Part shown: positions 1-12,840 of the stretch, piece by piece | How the letters are laid out: each line of letters opens with the position of its first letter | Position numbering within the stretch: position 1 is the first letter of the stretch | Assembly: GCF_051401765.1 (NCBI RefSeq) | Contig: NW_027480422.1 | Coordinates: 26,802,001 to 26,866,000 of the forward strand | DNA: 64,000 nt | Direction of reading: 5' to 3' | Source: Calliopsis andreniformis | Taxonomy: Eukaryota > Arthropoda > Insecta > Hymenoptera > Andrenidae | Made by a program: the position numbers and the translations under genes | Notes under the pieces: generated by a model | Database searches by the model: none | What the model saw: the letters and a program-made list of their open reading frames with translations, nothing else | What the model was told of the DNA's origin: nothing

Positions 1-1990
1 ATACAAAATAAATACAACAATTTTTCCATTGTATAACAGGAATAACCACAACCAGTGTGAAAGTACTGGTCATTTCTGCGTTCCGGGCAACCTAGGCTTC
101 ACTCTAGGGCGTTGCTCCACCAGATCGAATAGTTAGGGCCTAAGAAGTTAAAGCCAGAAGCATAAAATGCAATATAAATACAACAGTTTTTCCCTTGTAT
201 AACAGGAATAATTGCGACCAGTGTGAAAGCTATGGTCGCTTCTACGTTCCGGGCAACCTAGGCTACACTCCAGGGCGTTGGTCCACCAGATCCAATAGCT
301 AGGGCCTAAGAAGTCAACGCCAGGAGCACCAAATACAAAATAAATGCAACAGTTTTTCCATCGTATAAAACTAATAATTGCAACCAGTATGAAAACTATG
401 GTCATTTCTACGTTCCGGGCAACCTAGGCTTCAGTTTAGGGCGTTGCTCCACCAGATCGAATAGTTAGGTACTTAGAATTCGACGCCAGAAGCATAAAAT
501 ACAACATAAGTACAACAGTTTCTCCATCGTATAACAGGAATAATTGCAACCAGGGTGAAGGTAATGGTCATTTCTACGTTCCGGGCAACCTAGGCTTCAC
601 TCTAGGGTGTTGCTCCACCAGATCGAATAGTTAGGGCCTAAGAAGTCTACGCCAGAAGCATAAAATACAATAAAAATACAACAGCATTTCCATCGTATAA
701 AATGAATGATTGCAAACAGTGTGAAAGTTCTGGCCATTTCTACGTTCCGGGCCACCTAGGCTTAACTCCAGTGCGTTGTTCCACCAGATCGAATAGTTAG
801 GGTCTTAGAAGTCAACGCCAGAAGCATAAAATACAATAAAAATACAACAGTTTTTTCATCGTATAACAGGAATAATTGCCACCAGAGTGAAAGTAATGGT
901 CATTTCTACGCTTCGGGCGACCTAGGCTTCAGTCTAGGGCGTTGCTCCACCAGATCGAATAGTTAGGGCCTAAGAAGTCAAAGCCAGAAGCATAAAATGC
1001 AATATAAATACAACAGTTTTTCCCTTGTATAGCAGGAATAATTGCAACCAGTGTGAAAGCTATGGTCACTTCTACGTTCCGGGCAACCTAGGCTACACTC
1101 CGGGGCGTCGGTCCACCAGATCCAATAGCTAGGGCCTAAGAAGTCAACGCCAGGAGCATAAAATACGATATATGTACAACAGTTTTTCCATGTATAAAAT
1201 GACTAATTGCAAACAGTGAGGAAGTAATGGTCATTTCTACGTTCCGGGCAACCTAGGCTTCACTCTGGGGCGTTGCTCCACCACATCGAATAGCTACGGC
1301 CTTAGAAGTCAACGCCCGAAGCATAAAATACAAAATAAATACAACAGTTTTTCCATCGTATAAAACGAATAATTGAAACCAGTGTGAAAGTTATGGTCAT
1401 TTCTACGTTCCGGGCAACCTAGGCTTCACCCTAGGGCGTTGCTCCACCTGATCGAATAGTTAGGGCCTAAGAAGTCAACGCCAGAAGCATAAAATACAAT
1501 ATAAATACAACAGCTTTTCCATCGTATATGATGTATATTTGCAAACAGTGTGAAAGTAAAGGTCATTTCCACGTTCGGGGAACCTACGCTTCACTCTAGG
1601 GCGTTGTTCCACCACATCGAATAGCTACGCCCTTAGAAGTCAACACCAGAAACATAAAATACAATATAAATACAACAGTTTTTCCATCGTATAAAATGAA
1701 TAATTGCAACCAGTGTGAAAGTAATGGCCATTTCTACGTTCCGGGCATCCTAGACCTAACTCTGAGGCATTGCTCCACCAGATCTAATACATAGGGCCTT
1801 AGAAGTCAACGCCAGAAGAATAAAGTACAATCAAAATCCAACAGTTTGTCCATCGTATAACAGGAATAATTGCAACAAGCGTGAAGGTAATGGTCATTTC
1901 TACGATCCGGGCAACCTAGGTTTTGCTCTAGGGCGTTGCTCCACCAGATCGAATAGTTAGGGCCTTAAAAGTCAACGCCCGAAGCATGAA
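1..1990 (+). repeat. HOR family A unit, 12 monomers
   Basis: The landmark monomer here reads ATACAAAATAAATACAACAA and then TTTTTCCATTG with AACCACAACCAG; it recurs at 1991. The unit is 1,990 bp, 12 monomers with two bases lost. It is almost identical to 13,768-15,757, sharing rare variants such as GGTCGCTTCT near 235 and 14,002 and a GGGCCACC variant near 748 and 14,515. The window starts inside the array, so the preceding unit is not visible. Confidence 0.85.
1494..1660 (+). repeat. Variant monomer subfamily with TATATGATGTATATTTGC, example
   Basis: This subfamily replaces the usual CGTATAAAATGAATAATTGC with a GTATATGATGTATATTTGC-type stretch, usually with CAGCTTTTCC before it and GTGAAAGTAAAGG after it. 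Further members lie near 4,340, 9,156, 9,653, 10,316, 15,291, 20,270, 24,085, 26,575, 29,566, 33,880, 34,210 and 34,870. It is found in family A and in the 23-35 kb zone but was not noticed in HOR B or to the right of it. Confidence 0.7.
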
Positions 1991-4809
1991 ATACAAAATA
2001 AATACAACAATTTTTCCATTGTATAACAGGAATAACCACAACCAGTGTGAAAGTACTGGTCATTTCTGCGTTCCGGGCAACCTAGGCTTCACTCTAGGGC
2101 GTTGCTCCACCAGATCGTATAGTTAGGGCCTAAGAAGTTAAAGCCAGAAGCATAAAATGCAATATAAATACAACAGTTTTTCCCTTGTATAACAGGAATA
2201 ATTGCGACCAGTGTGAAAGCTATGGTCACTTCTACGTTCCGGGCAACCTAGGCTACACTCCAGGGCGTTGGTCCACCAGATCCAATAGCTAGGGCCTAAG
2301 AAGTCAACGCCAGGAGCACCAAATACAAAATAAATGCAACAGTTTTTCCATCGTATAAAACTAATAATTGCAACCAGTATGAAAACTATGGTCATTTCTA
2401 CGTTCCGGGCAACCTAGGCTTCAGTTTAGGGCGTTGCTCCACCAGATCGAATAGTTAGGTACTTAGAATTCGACGCCAGAAGCATAAAATACAACATAAG
2501 TACAACAGTTTCTCCATCGTATAACAGGAATAATAGCAACCAGGGTGAAGGTAATGGTCATTTCTACGTTCCGGGCAACCTAGGCTTCACTCGAGGGTGT
2601 TGCTCCACCAGATCGAATAGTTAGGGCCTAAGAAGTCAAAGCCAGAAGCATAAAATGCAATATAAATACAACAGTTTTTCCCTTGTATAACAGGAATGAT
2701 TGCAACCAGTGTGAAAGCTATGGTCACTTCTACGTTCCGGGCAACCTAGGCTACACTCCGGGGCGTCGGTCCACCAGATCCAATAGCTAGGGCCTAAGAA
2801 GTCAACGCCAGGAGCACCAAATACAAAATAAATGCAACAGTTTTTCCATCGTATAAAACTAATAATTGCAACCAGTATGAAAACTATGGTCATTTCTACG
2901 TTCCGGGCAACCTAGGCTTCACTCTAGGGCGTTGCTCAACCACCTCGAATAGCTACGGCCCTAGAAGACAACGCCATAACTATAAAATACGATATAAATA
3001 CAACAGTCTTTCCATCGTATAAAACGAATAATTGCAACCAGTCTGATAGTTATGGTCATTTCTACGTTCCGGGCAACCTAGGCTTCACCCTAGGGCGTTG
3101 CTCCACCAGATCGAAGAGTTAGGGCCTAAGAAGTCAACGCCAGGAGCATAAAATACGATATATGTACAACAGTTTTTCCATGTATAAAATGACTAATTGC
3201 AAACAGTGAGGAAGTAATGGTCATTTCTACGTTCCGGGCAACCTAGGCTTCACTCTGGGGCGTTGCTCCACCACATCGAATAGCTACGGCCTTAGAAGTC
3301 AACGCCCGAAGCATAAAATACAAAATAAATAGAACAGTTCTTCCATTGTATAAAACGAATAATTGAAACCAGTGTGAAAGTTATGGTCATTTCTACGTTC
3401 CGGGCAACCTAGGCTTCACTCTAGGGCGTTCCTCCACCAGATCGAATAGTTAGGGACTTAGAATTCGACGCCAGAAGCATAAAATACAATAAAAATACAA
3501 CAGTTTTTTCATCGTATAACAGGAATAATTGCCACCAGAGTGAAAGTAATGGTCATTTCTACGTTCCGGGCAACCTAGGCTACACTCCGGGGCGTCGGTC
3601 CACCAGATCGAATAGTTAGTGCCTTAGAAGTCAACGCCAGAAGCATAAAATACAATAAAAATACAACAGTTTTTTCATCGTATAACAGGAATAATTGCCA
3701 CCAGAGTGAAAGTAATGGTCATTTCTACGCTTCGGGCGACCTAGGCTTCACTCTAGGGCGTTGCTCCACCAGATCGAATAGTTAGGGCCTAAGAAGTCAA
3801 AGCCAGAAGCATAAAATGCAATATAAATACAACAGTTTTTCCCTTGTATAGCAGGAATAATTGCAACCAGTGTGAAAGCTATGGTCACTTCTACGTTCCG
3901 GGCAACCTAGGCTACACTCCGGGGCGTCGGTCCACCAGATCCAATAGCTAGGGCCTAAGAAGTCAACGCCAGGAGCATAAAATACGATATATGTACAACA
4001 GTTTTTCCATGTATAAAATGACTAATTGCAAACAGTGAGGAAGTAATGGTCATTTCTACGTTCCGGGCAACCTAGGCTTCACTCTGGGGCGTTGCTCCAC
4101 CACATCGAATAGCTACGGCCTTAGAAGTCAACGCCCGAAGCATAAAATACAAAATAAATACAACAGTTTTTCCATCGTATAAAACGAATAATTGAAACCA
4201 GTGTGAAAGTTATGGTCATTTCTACGTTCCGGGCAACCTAGGCTTCACCCTAGGGCGTTGCTCCACCTGATCGAATAGTTAGGGCCTAAGAAGTCAACGC
4301 CAGAAGCATAAAATACAATATAAATACAACAGCTTTTCCATCGTATATGATGTATATTTGCAAACAGTGTGAAAGTAAAGGTCATTTCCACGTTCGGGGA
4401 ACCTACGCTTCACTCTAGGGCGTTGTTCCACCACATCGAATAGCTACGCCCTTAGAAGTCAACACCAGAAACATAAAATACAATATAAATACAACAGTTT
4501 TTCCATCGTATAAAATGAATAATTGCAACCAGTGTGAAAGTAATGGCCATTTCTACGTTCCGGGCATCCTAGACCTAACTCTGAGGCATTGCTCCACCAG
4601 ATCTAATACATAGGGCCTTAGAAGTCAACGCCAGAAGAATAAAGTACAATCAAAATCCAACAGTTTGTCCATCGTATAACAGGAATAATTGCAACAAGCG
4701 TGAAGGTAATGGTCATTTCTACGATCCGGGCCACCTAGGTTTTGCTCTAGGGCGTTGCTCCACCAGATCGAATAGTTAGGGCCTTAAAAGTCAACGCCCG
4801 AAGCATGAA
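1991..4809 (+). repeat. HOR family A unit, 17 monomers, chimeric
   Basis: This unit is 2,819 bp long. Its first ~1.6 kb matches the start of the next unit (4,810 onward). Its last ~1.2 kb (about 3,610-4,809) matches 791-1,990. The switch lies in a short identical stretch at about 3,601-3,609: to the left the sequence follows the copy at ~6,415, to the right the copy at ~7,250. This is the signature of unequal crossing-over between HOR units. Confidence 0.8.
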
Positions 4810-7800
4810 ATACAAAATAAATACAACAATTTTTCCATTGTATAACAGGAATAACCACAACCAGTGTGAAAGTACTGGTCATTTCTGCGTTCCGGGCAAC
4901 CTAGGCTTCACTCTAGGGCGTTGCTCCACCAGATCGTATAGTTAGGGCCTAAGAAGTTAAAGCCAGAAGCATAAAATGCAATATAAATACAACAGTTTTT
5001 CCCTTGTATAACAGGAATAATTGCGACCAGTGTGAAAGCTATGGTCACTTCTACGTTCCGGGCAACCTAGGCTACACTCCAGGGCGTTGGTCCACCAGAT
5101 CCAATAGCTAGGGCCTAAGAAGTCAACGCCAGGAGCACCAAATACAAAATAAATGCAACAGTTTTTCCATCGTATAAAACTAATAATTGCAACCAGTATG
5201 AAAACTATGGTCATTTCTACGTTCCGGGCAACCTAGGCTTCAGTTTAGGGCGTTGCTCCACCAGATCGAATAGTTAGGTACTTAGAATTCGACGCCAGAA
5301 GCATAAAATACAACATAAGTACAACAGTTTCTCCATCGTATAACAGGAATAATAGCAACCAGGGTGAAGGTAATGGTCATTTCTACGTTCCGGGCAACCT
5401 AGGCTTCACTCGAGGGTGTTGCTCCACCAGATCGAATAGTTAGGGCCTAAGAAGTCAAAGCCAGAAGCATAAAATGCAATATAAATACAACAGTTTTTCC
5501 CTTGTATAACAGGAATGATTGCAACCAGTGTGAAAGCTATGGTCACTTCTACGTTCCGGGCAACCTAGGCTACACTCCGGGGCGTCGGTCCACCAGATCC
5601 AATAGCTAGGGCCTAAGAAGTCAACGCCAGGAGCACCAAATACAAAATAAATGCAACAGTTTTTCCATCGTATAAAACTAATAATTGCAACCAGTATGAA
5701 AACTATGGTCATTTCTACGTTCCGGGCAACCTAGGCTTCACTCTAGGGCGTTGCTCAACCACCTCGAATAGCTACGGCCCTAGAAGACAACGCCATAACT
5801 ATAAAATACGATATAAATACAACAGTCTTTCCATCGTATAAAACGAATAATTGCAACCAGTCTGATAGTTATGGTCATTTCTACGTTCCGGGCAACCTAG
5901 GCTTCACCCTAGGGCGTTGCTCCACCAGATCGAAGAGTTAGGGCCTAAGAAGTCAACGCCAGGAGCATAAAATACGATATATGTACAACAGTTTTTCCAT
6001 GTATAAAATGACTAATTGCAAACAGTGAGGAAGTAATGGTCATTTCTACGTTCCGGGCAACCTAGGCTTCACTCTGGGGCGTTGCTCCACCACATCGAAT
6101 AGCTACGGCCTTAGAAGTCAACGCCCGAAGCATAAAATACAAAATAAATAGAACAGTTCTTCCATTGTATAAAACGAATAATTGAAACCAGTGTGAAAGT
6201 TATGGTCATTTCTACGTTCCGGGCAACCTAGGCTTCACTCTAGGGCGTTCCTCCACCAGATCGAATAGTTAGGGACTTAGAATTCGACGCCAGAAGCATA
6301 AAATACAATAAAAATACAACAGTTTTTTCATCGTATAACAGGAATAATTGCCACCAGAGTGAAAGTAATGGTCATTTCTACGTTCCGGGCAACCTAGGCT
6401 ACACTCCGGGGCGTCGGTCCACCAGATCCAATAGCTAGGGCCTAAGAAGTCAACGCCAGGAGCACCAAATACAAAATAAATGCAACAGTTTTTCCATCGT
6501 ATAAAACTAATAAATGCAACCAGTATGAAAACTATGGTCATTTCTACGTTCCGGGCCACGTAGGCTTCACTCTAGGGCGTTGCTCAACCACCTCGAATAG
6601 CTACGGCCCTAGAAGACAACGCCATAACTATAAAATACGATATAAATACAACAGTCTTTCCATCGTATAAAACGAATAATTGCAACCAGTCTGATAGTTA
6701 TGGTCATTTCTACGTTCCGGGCAACCTAGGCTTCACCCTAGGGCGTTGCTCCACCAGATCGAAGAGTTAGGGCCTAAGAAGTCAACGCCAGGAGCATAAA
6801 ATACGATATATGTACAACAGTTTTTCCATGTATAAAATGACTAATTGCAAACAGTGAGGAAGTAATGGTCATTTCTACGTTCCGGGCAACCTAGGCTTCA
6901 CTCTGGGGCGTTGCTCCACCACATCGAATAGCTACGGCCTTAGAAGTCAACGCCCGAAGCATAAAATACAAAATAAATAGAACAGTTTTTCCATTGTATA
7001 AAACGAATAGTTGAAACCAGTGTGAAAGTTATGGTCATTTCTACGTTCCGGGCAACCTAGGCTTCACTCTAGGGCGTTGCTCCACCAGATCGAATACTTA
7101 GGGACTTAGAATTCGACGCCAGAAGCATAAAATACAACATAAGTACAACAGTTTTTCCATCGTATAACAGGAATAATTGCAACCAGTGTGAAAGTTCTGG
7201 ACATTTCTACGTTCCGGGCAACCTAGGCTTAACTCCAGGGCGTTGTTCCACCAGATCGAATAGTTAGTGCCTTAGAAGTCAACGCCAGAAGCATAAAATA
7301 CAATAAAAATACAACAGTTTTTTCATCGTATAACAGGAATAATTGCCACCAGAGTGAAAGTAATGGTCATTTCTACGCTTCGGGCGACCTAGGCTTCACT
7401 CTAGGGCGTTGCTCCACCAGATCGAATAGTTAGGGCCTAAGAAGTCAAAGCCAGAAGCATAAAATGCAATATAAATACAACAGTTTTTCCCTTGTATAGC
7501 AGGAATAATTGCAACCAGTGTGAAAGCTATGGTCACTTCTACGTTCCGGGCAACCTAGGCTACACTCCGGGGCGTCGGTCCACCAGATCCAATAGCTAGG
7601 GCCTAAGAAGTCAACGCCAAGAGCATAAAATACGATATATGTACAACAGTTTTTCCATGTATAAAATGACTAATTGCAAACAGTGAGGAAGTAATGGTCA
7701 TTTCTACGTACCGGGCAACCTAGGCTTCACTCTGGGGCGTTGCTCCACCACATCGAATAGCTACGGCCTTAGAAGTCAACGCCAGAAGCACCAAATACAA

Positions 7801-8370
7801 AATAAATACAACAGTTTTTCCATCGTATGAAACGAATAATTGCAACCAGTATGAAAGTTATGGTCATTTCTACGTTCCGGGCAACCTAGGCTTCACCCTA
7901 GGGCGTTGCTCCACCTGATCGAATAGTTAGGGCCTAAGAAGTCCACGCCAGAAGCATAAAATACGATATATGTACAACAGTTTTACCATCGTATAAAACG
8001 AATAATCGCACACCGTGTGAAGGTGATGGTCATTTCTATATTCCGAGCAACCTAGGCTTCACTCTAGGGCGTTGCTCCACCAGATCGAATAGGTGGGGCC
8101 TTGGGAGTCAACGGTCGAAGCATAAAATACAAAATAAGTAGAACAGTTTTTCCATTGTATAAAACGAATAATTGCAACCAGTATGAAAGTTATGGTCATT
8201 TCTACGTTCCGGGCAACCTAGGCTTGACTCTAGGTCGCTGCTCCACCGGATCGAACAGTTTGGGCCCAGGAAGTCAACGCCAGAAGCATAAAATACAATA
8301 TAAATACAACAGTTTTTCCCTTGTATAAAAGGAATAATTGCAACCAGTATGAAAGCTATGGTCATTTCTA
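4810..8370 (+). repeat. HOR family A segment, duplicated at 15,758-19,318
   Basis: The segment starts with the family A landmark monomer. It matches 15,758-19,318 at a constant offset of 10,948 bp (66 monomers less 8 bases). The match ends near 8,370, where this copy continues CTTCACTACAGGGCGG and the other continues TTTCACCCTAGGTCG. Only occasional substitutions separate the two, for example near 7,997, 8,092 and 8,235. Relative to 1991-4809 it carries about five extra monomers. Confidence 0.82.
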
Positions 8371-9270
8371 CGTTCCGGGCAACCTAGGCTTCACTACAGG
8401 GCGGTGCTCCACCTGATCAAATAGTTAGGGCCTAAGAAGTCAACGCCAGAAGCACCAAATACAAAATAAACACAACAGTCTTTCCATCGTATAAAACGAA
8501 TAATTGCAACCAGTATGAAAGTTGTGGTCATTTCTACGTTCCGCGCAATCTAGGCTTCACTCTAGGGCGTTGCTCAACCACATCGAATAGCTAGGGCCTA
8601 AGAAGTCAACGCCAGGAGCACCAAATACAAAATAAATACAACAGTTTTTCCATCGTATAAAGCGAATAATTGCAACCAGTGTGAAAGTAACGGTCATTTC
8701 TACGTTCCGGGCAGCCTAGGCTTCACTACAGGGCGGTGCTCCACCAGATCAAATAGTTAGGGCCTAGGAAATCAACGCCAGAAACATAAAATACAGTAAA
8801 AATACAACAGTTTTTCCATCGTATAAAAGGAATAATTGCAACCAGTGTGAAAGTAATGGCCATTTCTACGTTCCGGGCATCCTAGACTTAACTCTGAGGC
8901 ATTGCTCCACCAGATCGAATACATAGGGCCTTAGAAGTCAACGCCAGAAGCATAAAGTTCAATCAAAATCCAACAGTTTGCCCATCGTATAACAGGAATA
9001 ATTGCAACAAACGTGAAGGTAATGGTCATTTCTACGTTCCGGGTAACCTAGGCTTCACTCTAGTGCGTTGCTCCCCCAGATCGAATAGTTAGTGCCTTAG
9101 AAGTCAGCGCCTGAAGCATAAAATACAATATAAATACAACAGCTTTTATATCGTATATGATGTATATTTGCAAATAGTGTGAAAGTTATGGTCATTTCTA
9201 CGTTCCGGGCATCCTAGGCTTCACTTTAGGACGTTGCTCCACCAGATCGAATAGTTAGGCACTTAGAATT
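8371..9270 (+). repeat. Diverged satellite monomers between HOR segments
   Basis: About five to six monomers that do not continue the 10,948-bp duplication. They include a CTACAGGGCGG variant seen twice (near 8,393 and 8,726) and a TATGATGTATATTTG-type monomer near 9,156. No gene or foreign sequence is visible. Confidence 0.75.
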
Positions 9271-9934
9271 CGACGCCAGAAGCATAAAATACAACATAAG
9301 TACAACAGTTTTTCCATCGTATTACAGGAATAATTGCAACCAGTCTGAATGTACAGCTCATTTTTACGTTCCGGGCAACCTAGGCTTCGCTCAAGGGCGT
9401 TGCTCCACCAGATCGAACAGTTAGGGCCTTAGAAGTCGACGCCCGAAGCATAAAATACAAAATAAATACAACAGTTTTTCCATTGTATAAAACGAATAAT
9501 TGCAACCACTGTGAAAGTTATGGTCATTTCTACGTTCCGGCCAATCTAGGCTCCACCCTAGGGCGTTGTTCCACCAGATCCAATAATTAGGGCCTAAGAA
9601 GTCAACGCCAGAAGCATAAAATACAATATAAATACAACAGCTTTTCCATAGTATATGATGTATATTTGCAAACAGTGTGAAAGTAAAGGCCATTTCTACG
9701 TTCCGGGCAACCTAGGCTTAACTGTAGGGCGTTGCTCCACCAGATCTCATAGTTAGGGACTTAGAAGTAAACGAAAGAAGCATACAACACAATAAAAATA
9801 CAACACTTTTTCCATCGAATAGAAGGAATAATTGCAACCAGTGTGAAAGAAATGGTCACTTCTACGTTCCGGCCAAGCTAGGCTTCACCATAGGGCGTTG
9901 CTCCACCAGATCGAATAGTTAGGGACTTAGAATT
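9271..9934 (+). repeat. 664-bp four-monomer repeat, copy 1
   Basis: The marker CGACGCCAGAAGC with ACAACATAAGTACAAC begins here and recurs at 9,935 and 10,599, 664 bp (4 x 166) apart each time. The unit includes a CTTTTCCATAGTATATGATG monomer and one with AAACGAAAGAAGCATAC, both rare elsewhere. Copies 1 and 2 also share CAATCTAGGCTCCACCC. Confidence 0.85.
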
Positions 9935-10598
9935 CGACGCCAGAAGCATAAAATACAACATAAGTACAACAGTTTTTCCATCGTATTACAGGAGTAATTG
10001 CAACCAGTGTGAATGTACAGCTCATTTTTACGTTCCGGGCAACCTAGGGTTCGCTCAAGGGCGTTGCTCCACCAGATCGAACAGTTAGGGCCTTAGATGT
10101 CGACGCCCGGAGCATAAAATACAAAATAAATAGAACAGTTTTTCCATTGTATAAAACGAATAATTGCAACCACTGTGAAAGTTATGGTCATTTCTACGTT
10201 CCGGCCAATCTAGGCTCCACCCTAGGGCGTTGTTCCACCAGATCGAATAGTTAGGGCCTAAGAAGTCAACGCCAGAAGCATAAAATACAATATAAATACA
10301 ACAGCTTTTCCATAGTATATGATGTATATTTGCAAACAGTGTGAAAGTAAAGGCCATTTCTACGTTCCGGGCAACCTAGGCTTAACTGTAGGGCGTTGCT
10401 CCACCAGATCTCATAGTTAGGGACTTAGAAGTAAACGAAAGAAGCATACAACACAATAAAAATACAACACTTTTTCCATCGAATAGAAGGAATAATTGCA
10501 ACCAGTGTGAAAGAAATGGTCACTTCTACGTTCCGGCCAACCTAGGCTTCACCATAGGGCGTTGCTCCACCAGATCGAATAGTTAGGGACTTAGAATT
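9935..10598 (+). repeat. 664-bp four-monomer repeat, copy 2
   Basis: Second tandem copy of the 4-mer, differing from copy 1 by few substitutions, for example AATAGAACAG instead of AATACAACAG near 10,131. It keeps the rare AAACGAAAGAAGCATAC monomer near 10,432. Confidence 0.85.
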
Positions 10599-12840
10599 CG
10601 ACGCCAGAAGCATAAAATACAACATAAGTACAACAGTTTTTCCATCGTATTACAGGAGTAATTGCAACCAGTGTGAATGTACAGCTCATTTTTACGTTCC
10701 GGGAAACCTAGGCTTCGCTCAAGGGCGTTGCTCCACCAGACCGAACAGCAAGGAATTTGGAAGTCAACGCCAGAAGCATAAAATACAATAAAAATACAAC
10801 AGTTTTTCCATCGTATAACAGGAAAGCTGCAACCAGTATGAAAGTACTGGTCATTTCTATGTTCCGGGTAACCTAGGCTTCACTCTAGGGCGTTGCTCCA
10901 CCAGATCGAATAGCTAGGGACTTAGAATTCAACGCCAGAAGAATAAAATACAAAATAAATAGAACAGTTTTACCATCGTGTAAAATGAATAATCGCAAGC
11001 AGTGTGAAGGTAATGGTCATTTCCACGTTCCGGGCAACCTACGCTTCACTCTAGGGCGTTGTTCCACCACATCGAATAGCTACGCCCTTAGAAGTCAACA
11101 CCAGAAACATAAAATACAATATAAATACAACAGTTTTTCCATCGTATAAAATGAATAATTGCAACCAGTGTGAAAGTAATGGCCATTTCTACGTTCCGGG
11201 CATCCTAGACCTAACTCTGAGGCATTGCTCCACCAGATCTAATACATAGGGCCTTAGAAGTCAACGCCAGAAGAATAAAGTACAATCACAATCCAATAGT
11301 TTGTCCATCGTATAACAGGAATAATTGCAACAAGCGTGAAGGTAATGGTCATTTCTACGATCCGGGCAACCTAGGTTTTGCTCTAGGGCGTTGCTCCACC
11401 AGATCGAATAGTTAGGGCCTTAAAAGTGAACGCCCGAAGCATGAAATACAAAATAAATACAACAATTTTTCCATTGTATAACAGGAATAACCACAACCAG
11501 TGTGAAAGTACTGGTCATTTCTGCGTTCCGGGCAACCTAGGCTTCACTCTAGGGCGTTGCTCCACCAGATCGAATAGTTAGGGCCTAAGAAGTAAAAGCC
11601 AGAAGCATAAAATGCAATATAAATACAACAGTTTTTCCCTTGTATAACAGGAATAATTGCGACCAGTGTGAAAGCTATGGTCACTTCTACGTTCCGGGCA
11701 ACCTAGGCTACACTCCAGGGCGTTGGTCCACCAGATCCAATAGCTAGGGCCTAAGAAGTCGACGCCAGGAGCACCAAATACAAAATAAATGCAACAGTTT
11801 TTCCATCGTATAAAACTAATAATTGCAACCAGTATGAAAACTATGGTCATTTCTACGTTCCGGGCAACCTAGGCTTCAGTTTAGGGCGTTGCTCCACCAG
11901 ATCGAATAGTTAGGTACTTAGAACTCGACGCCAGAAGCATAAAATACAACATAAGTACAACAGTTTCTCCATCGTATAACAGGAATAATTGCAACCAGGG
12001 TGAAGGTAATGGTCATTTCTACGTTCCGGGCAACCTAGGCTTCACTCTAGGGTGTTGCTCCACCAGATCGAATAGTTAGGGCCTAAGAAGTCTACGCCAG
12101 AAGCATAAAATACAATAAAAATACAACAGCATTTCCATCGTATAAAATGAATGATTGCAAACAGTGTGAAAGTTCTGGTCATTTCTACGTTCCGGGCAAC
12201 CTAGGCTTAACTCCAGGGCGTTGTTCCACCAGATCGAATAGTTAGGGTCTTAGAAGTCAACGCCAGAAGCATAAAATACAATAAAAATACAACAGTTTTT
12301 TCATCGTATAACAGGAATAATTGCCACCAGAGTGAAAGTAATGGTCATTTCTACGCTTCGGGCGACCTAGGCTTCACTCTAGGGCGTTGCTCCACCAGAT
12401 CGAATAGTTAGGGCCTAAGAAGCCAAAGCCAGAAGCATAAAATGCAATATAAATACAACAGTTTTTCCCTTGTATAGCAGGAATAATTGCAACCAGTGTG
12501 AAAGCTATGGTCACTTCTACGTTCCGGGCAACCTAGGCTACACTCCGGGGCGTCGGTCCACCAGATCCAATAGCTAGGGCCTAAGAAGTCAACGCCAGGA
12601 GCATAAAATACGATATATGTACAACAGTTTTTCCATGTATAAAATGACTAATTGCAAACAGTGAGGAAGTAATGGTCATTTCTACGTTCCGGGCAACCTA
12701 GGCTTCACTCTGGGGCGTTGCTCCACCACATCGAATAGCTACGGCCTTAGAAGTCAACGCCCGAAGCATAAAATACAAAATAAATAGAACAGTTTTTCCA
12801 TCGTATAAAACGAATAATTGAAACCAGTGTGAAAGTTATG
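10519..12840 (+). repeat. 2,322-bp (14-monomer) tandem duplication, left copy
   Basis: Sequence from GTCACTTCTACGTTCCGGCC at 10,519 recurs at 12,841. It carries the GCAAGGAATTTGG monomer, the AAGCTGCAACC monomer and the family A landmark at 11,446. The copies differ at a few bases, for example ACCTAGGC near 10,870 against ACCTACGC near 13,193. Confidence 0.82.
10599..10740 (+). repeat. 664-bp four-monomer repeat, truncated copy 3
   Basis: The match to the start of copies 1 and 2 runs for less than one monomer and then changes at GACCGAACAGCAAGGAATTTGG. The same truncated arrangement recurs at 12,921-13,062 because of the 2,322-bp duplication. Confidence 0.75.

Noticed and set aside
148..405. 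Recurring minus-strand open frames of 63-96 codons across the window, such as this 85-codon one, often similar to one another.
   Set aside because: They are repeat shadows. Each spans about 1.5 monomers and reads the same DNA again in a second frame, because 166 is not a multiple of three. They begin and end at the same monomer positions wherever a chance stop is missing, and have no promoter, no codon bias and no recognisable domain.
8101..8328. Plus-strand open frames of 63-87 codons, for example here and at 24,489-24,752.
   Set aside because: They overlap minus-strand frames on the same monomers and appear or vanish with single substitutions between HOR copies. They are also products of the satellite.
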